DNA of 8,436 nt, taken from NCBI GenBank assembly GCA_963616135.1, contig CAVEJT010000038.1, forward strand, positions 1 to 8,436. The letters run 5' to 3'. Shown here piece by piece: positions 6,823 to 8,436 of this stretch; the stretch's first letter is position 1, and the number at the start of each line of letters is the position of its first letter. The position numbers were made by a program, and so were the translations under genes. The notes below the pieces were generated by a model. It was not told where the DNA came from. It saw nothing but the letters and a program-made list of their open reading frames with translations, and did no database searches. This DNA is from UMGS1613 sp963616135 (GTDB lineage Bacteria; Bacillota_I; Bacilli_A; RF39; UBA660).

Positions 6823-6851
6823 TTGTTTTTAAATGATTTTTATTATATAAT
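6823..6851 (+). promoter_or_regulatory. Candidate divergent promoter of the phosphoesterase gene
   Basis: TTGTTT (6823-6828), 17 bases, TATAAT (6846-6851). The -35 is weak, while the -10 is perfect. The -35 touches that of the opposing prepilin-like gene with no base between them. A start about 7 bases after the -10 would fall at the Shine-Dalgarno GGTGAT (6858-6863). Confidence 0.5.
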
Positions 6852-6866
6852 AATAATGGTGATGGT

Positions 6867-7718
6867 ATGCATATAAGAATTAGAAAGTGGGTTAAAATTG
6901 TTTTTATACTTATTATACTAATATCTACTTTTTTCTTATATAGTAGATATATAGGTACTAAAGGCTTTGTTGTAAAAGAATATTCTATTATAGATTCAAA
7001 GGTACCTGATAGTTTTTACGGAGTAAAAATAATTCAAATAAGTGATATACATTATAAGGTAACTACCACTAAAAATGATTTAATACGTATTGTTAAAGAT
7101 ATTAATTTACTTAAACCTGATATAGTTATATTAAGTGGTGACTTATTTGATAATAGTATAAAATATACTAATGATGATTACAATGATTTAAAAAATATAT
7201 TAAAATCAATTAATTATAATATAGATAAATATGCGATTAAAGGTGAACAAGACTTAAGTAATAATAAATGGGAAGAAATTATTCAAGATGGAGGTTTTAG
7301 AAATTTAAATGATACATATGACACCATATATTATGAAAGTAATAATCCTATTCTTTTAATTGGTATAAGTTCAAATTATGAAAATAATCATATAAAAAAT
7401 ACTCTAGATGATATATATTCTAAAGTAAATAAGGAGTTTGATTATAATATATTAGTTCTTCACGAACCAGATTTTATAGATGAAATTAATACTAACAAAT
7501 TTAATTTGATACTTGCAGGTCATTCACACAATGGATATATAGTATTACCTTTTATAGGTGGCATTATTAACAATAAATATTCTAATAAGTATAATACTGA
7601 ATACTATGAAATAAACAAAACTAGAATATATATATCAGGTGGAATTGGAACTAATCGTTATAAGTTAAGATTTTTAAATAAACCTTCATATAATTTATAT
7701 AGGCTAAGAAATAAATAA
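6867..7718 (+). CDS. Membrane-anchored calcineurin-like metallophosphoesterase, YkuE-type, with altered GNHD motif
   Basis: 283 residues. A basic start (MHIRIRKWVK) and one hydrophobic helix (about 10-28) suggest an N-in anchor with the catalytic domain outside the membrane. Metallophosphoesterase motifs in order: D60 and H62 (SDIHYK), D92 (SGDLFDN), H199 (VLHEPD), H219 and H221 (LAGHSHNG). The C-terminal part (LPFIGGIINNKYSNKYN, YISGGIGTNRYKLRF) matches the YkuE/YkoQ-type subgroup. The odd point is the third motif. Where GNH(D/E) supplies a metal-bridging Asn and a catalytic His, this protein has GEQD at 126-129, so both are replaced. Activity may be lost or changed. Relatives act on phosphate esters or membrane precursors such as UDP-diacylglucosamine-like lipids, but the substrate here is unknown. 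ATG is preceded by GGTGAT with 3-base spacing. Transcribed divergently from the prepilin-like gene. Confidence 0.88.
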   Translation: MHIRIRKWVKIVFILIILISTFFLYSRYIGTKGFVVKEYSIIDSKVPDSFYGVKIIQISDIHYKVTTTKNDLIRIVKDINLLKPDIVILSGDLFDNSIKYTNDDYNDLKNILKSINYNIDKYAIKGEQDLSNNKWEEIIQDGGFRNLNDTYDTIYYESNNPILLIGISSNYENNHIKNTLDDIYSKVNKEFDYNILVLHEPDFIDEINTNKFNLILAGHSHNGYIVLPFIGGIINNKYSNKYNTEYYEINKTRIYISGGIGTNRYKLRFLNKPSYNLYRLRNK

Positions 7719-7734
7719 GTTTCTTAGCCTTTTT
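7701..7734 (+). terminator. Intrinsic terminator overlapping the end of the phosphoesterase gene
   Basis: A perfect 11-bp stem, AGGCTAAGAAA (7701-7711) with TTTCTTAGCCT (7720-7730), has an 8-base loop that contains the TAA stop (7716-7718) and is followed by a T-run to 7734. The 5' arm encodes the last residues R-L-R-N. The next gene starts only 23 bases beyond, so it needs either readthrough or its own promoter. Confidence 0.85.
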
Positions 7735-7737
7735 ACA

Positions 7738-7754
7738 TATAATTAAGTGGTGAT
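7738..7754 (+). promoter_or_regulatory. Candidate -10 box and Shine-Dalgarno of the small membrane-protein gene
   Basis: TATAAT (7738-7743), five bases, GGTGAT (7749-7754), three bases, ATG at 7758. No convincing -35 is seen; the position overlaps the terminator stem. The spacing copies that at rnhB and at the phosphoesterase gene, which is the main support. Confidence 0.4.
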
Positions 7755-7757
7755 TAT

Positions 7758-8138
7758 ATGTCAGGTGATAAAGAAATACAAGCAACAAATATTCAATTAG
7801 TAGCAATCATTGCAACTATTATTTCAGCCATTATCTCTATTATTACAACATATAATCAAAAATTAGATTTAGAAGGTAAAGACACTCCACTCACTCCTAA
7901 AGAATTATATAAGTTAACTTTATTTAATAGATTATTAATAATAGGTATAGCCCTTGTATTCTTATATGTTAATTATACACTATATAAAATATCAAAAGAA
8001 GAAGGTGAAGATTTAAAAACTTATACACTTCAAATAATTGCTTCTGTTATTACTTTAATACCAGGTCTTATAGCACTATATGTTGTTATATCATCTAATA
8101 CCGAGAATATTGTTGACATTGAAAACCCTATAATATAA
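7758..8138 (+). CDS. Small three-helix membrane protein, function unknown
   Basis: 126 residues; I do not recognise the family. Three hydrophobic segments are visible: about 13-31 (LVAIIATIISAIISIITTY), about 58-76 (NRLLIIGIALVFLYVNYTL) and about 90-110 (TLQIIASVITLIPGLIALYVV). Between the first two is a soluble loop of about 25 residues containing DTPLTPKELYKL. Acidic residues dominate the short second loop (KEEGED) and the C-terminal tail (ENIVDIEN). There is no signal peptide cleavage site and no catalytic motif. Start: ATG with GGTGAT three bases upstream; stop TAA followed immediately by a long terminator. It lies just after the phosphoesterase on the same strand but beyond a terminator, so co-function is not implied. 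Coding status rests on the Shine-Dalgarno, full helix pattern and matching AT-rich codon use. Confidence 0.75.
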   Translation: MSGDKEIQATNIQLVAIIATIISAIISIITTYNQKLDLEGKDTPLTPKELYKLTLFNRLLIIGIALVFLYVNYTLYKISKEEGEDLKTYTLQIIASVITLIPGLIALYVVISSNTENIVDIENPII

Positions 8139-8188
8139 AACAATAAAAAACCAAACATTAGTATTTTGGTTTTTTATTGTTACTTTTT
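8139..8188 (+). terminator. Long intrinsic terminator after the small membrane-protein gene
   Basis: A perfect 17-bp inverted repeat, AACAATAAAAAACCAAA (8139-8155) with its complement at 8165-8181, has a 9-base loop. It begins the base after the TAA stop and is followed by ACTTTTT. The stem is very A/T-rich (only two G-C pairs near the loop and one near the base), so it may also work in the opposite direction. Confidence 0.85.
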
Positions 8189-8206
8189 GTAGTAAGGAGT
8201 GTTATA

Positions 8207-8333
8207 TAAGGTTTTCTTGAACCTTACGAGTACATTTTATTATATATATGTGTAAGTAATTTGTGTTATTTGTGTATTTTTTATGAAATGTTTAAATATT
8301 TTTCAAGAAAAAAAAGGAAATCAAGAAAAAAAA
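8207..8333. repeat. Hairpin and short direct repeats in the leader region of the second Rpn gene
   Basis: Between the terminator and the Rpn start there is no gene. The stretch holds a 7-bp hairpin, TAAGGTT/AACCTTA (8207-8226, 6-base loop, no T-run); a tandem ATTTGTGTT/ATTTGTGTA (8259-8276); and a 13-base direct repeat TCAAG plus eight A at 8303-8315 and 8321-8333 (18-base period). A weak promoter could be TTGAAC (8217-8222) with TATATA (8241-8246), 18 bases apart. The role of these elements is not known. Confidence 0.45.
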
Positions 8334-8349
8334 TAGAATGATATATATG

Positions 8350-8365
8350 AGGAGGTGATGTTATA
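8350..8365 (+). promoter_or_regulatory. Near-perfect Shine-Dalgarno and probable ATA start of the second Rpn gene
   Basis: AGGAGGTGAT (8350-8359) is complementary to the usual 16S rRNA tail and is the strongest ribosome binding site in the window. In the Rpn frame no ATG, GTG or TTG occurs between the upstream in-frame stop TGA (8348-8350) and the conserved KFYKLKND region. The only codon allowed for bacterial initiation at normal spacing is ATA at 8363-8365. The nearby ATG at 8358 opens another frame that stops after two codons. Confidence 0.55.
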
Positions 8366-8436
8366 GTTAAATTCTATAAGTTAAAAAATGATGCTGTTTT
8401 TAAAGCTGTTTTCTGTAAAGAACATAATAGAGATTT
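8363..8436 (+). CDS. Rpn family recombination-promoting nuclease/putative transposase, N-terminal part (3' end outside window)
   Basis: Only the first 24 or so codons are present. The reading frame gives (I)VKFYKLKNDAVFKAVFCK followed by EHNRD. The pattern K-x-D-x-V-F-K-x-V-F-x-x-E-x-N-x-D-L is the typical start of Rpn/PD-(D/E)XK transposase-like proteins. Members are DNA nucleases that raise recombination and often occur in many diverging copies per genome. The gene continues past the window edge, so the catalytic D/E-x-K residues cannot be checked. Start chosen at ATA (8363) from the Shine-Dalgarno spacing; a start at the following GTT is not plausible. If the ATA is not used, the copy could be silent. 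The 3' end of another member lies at the left edge, same strand, about 8 kb away. Confidence 0.7.
   Translation, partial: MVKFYKLKNDAVFKAVFCKEHNRD

Noticed and set aside
8207..8226. Terminator at the 7-bp hairpin upstream of the second Rpn gene
   Set aside because: No T-run follows either arm and a stronger terminator lies just upstream; it could at most be a leader hairpin.
1..8436. Composite transposon with the two Rpn genes as ends
   Set aside because: The interval holds core genes (valS, rnhB) and no terminal inverted repeats or target duplications are visible; Rpn genes are commonly scattered copies.
1..8436. Mollicute genetic code with UGA as tryptophan
   Set aside because: valS and the other genes use TGG for tryptophan and read full length without any in-frame TGA.
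1..8436. CRISPR array, tRNA or rRNA gene
   Set aside because: No regularly spaced repeats of suitable length were seen, and no cloverleaf or conserved rRNA sequence was recognised on either strand.

Overview
This is a very AT-rich window. All stop codons seen are TAA or TAG, and no in-frame TGA is needed to read any gene. Together with the T-box in front of valS, the strong sigma-A promoters and the GGTGAT-type ribosome binding sites, this points to a low-GC Gram-positive bacterium (Bacillota). An uncultured gut lineage of Bacilli is a reasonable guess, because a small membrane-anchored prepilin-like protein and multiple Rpn-type nuclease genes are common there. The species cannot be fixed from the sequence.

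Layout: (1) bases 1-302 hold the 3' end of an Rpn (PD-(D/E)XK nuclease/putative transposase) gene on +, closed by a hairpin terminator. (2) Bases 332-6768 are a run of five minus-strand genes. In transcription order they are a prepilin-anchored protein with a phage-tail-like body, valS behind a T-box leader, then rnhB, a DHH phosphoesterase and a metallo-beta-lactamase-fold hydrolase. The last three are packed with gaps of 0-2 bases and form one operon, separated from valS by a terminator. (3) Bases 6769-6866 are a divergent promoter region. (4) Bases 6867-8138 hold, on +, a membrane-anchored calcineurin-like phosphoesterase and a small three-helix membrane protein. (5) Bases 8139-8362 are a strong terminator plus an A/T-rich leader. 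(6) Bases 8363-8436 are the 5' end of a second Rpn gene on +, apparently starting at ATA behind a near-perfect Shine-Dalgarno.

How the parts work together: valS is controlled by uncharged tRNA-Val through its T-box. The rnhB-DHH-MBL operon looks like nucleic-acid housekeeping (RNA/DNA hybrid removal and probable small-nucleotide hydrolysis) with a hydrolase of unknown substrate. The surface-facing genes (prepilin chimera and membrane phosphoesterase) diverge from a shared 98-base spacer. The genome is compact: promoters sit in the ends of upstream genes, terminator arms are built into last codons, and several leaders appear to begin almost at the Shine-Dalgarno. The most unusual items are the prepilin/phage-tail chimera, the phosphoesterase that has lost its GNHD motif, and the ATA-start Rpn gene.
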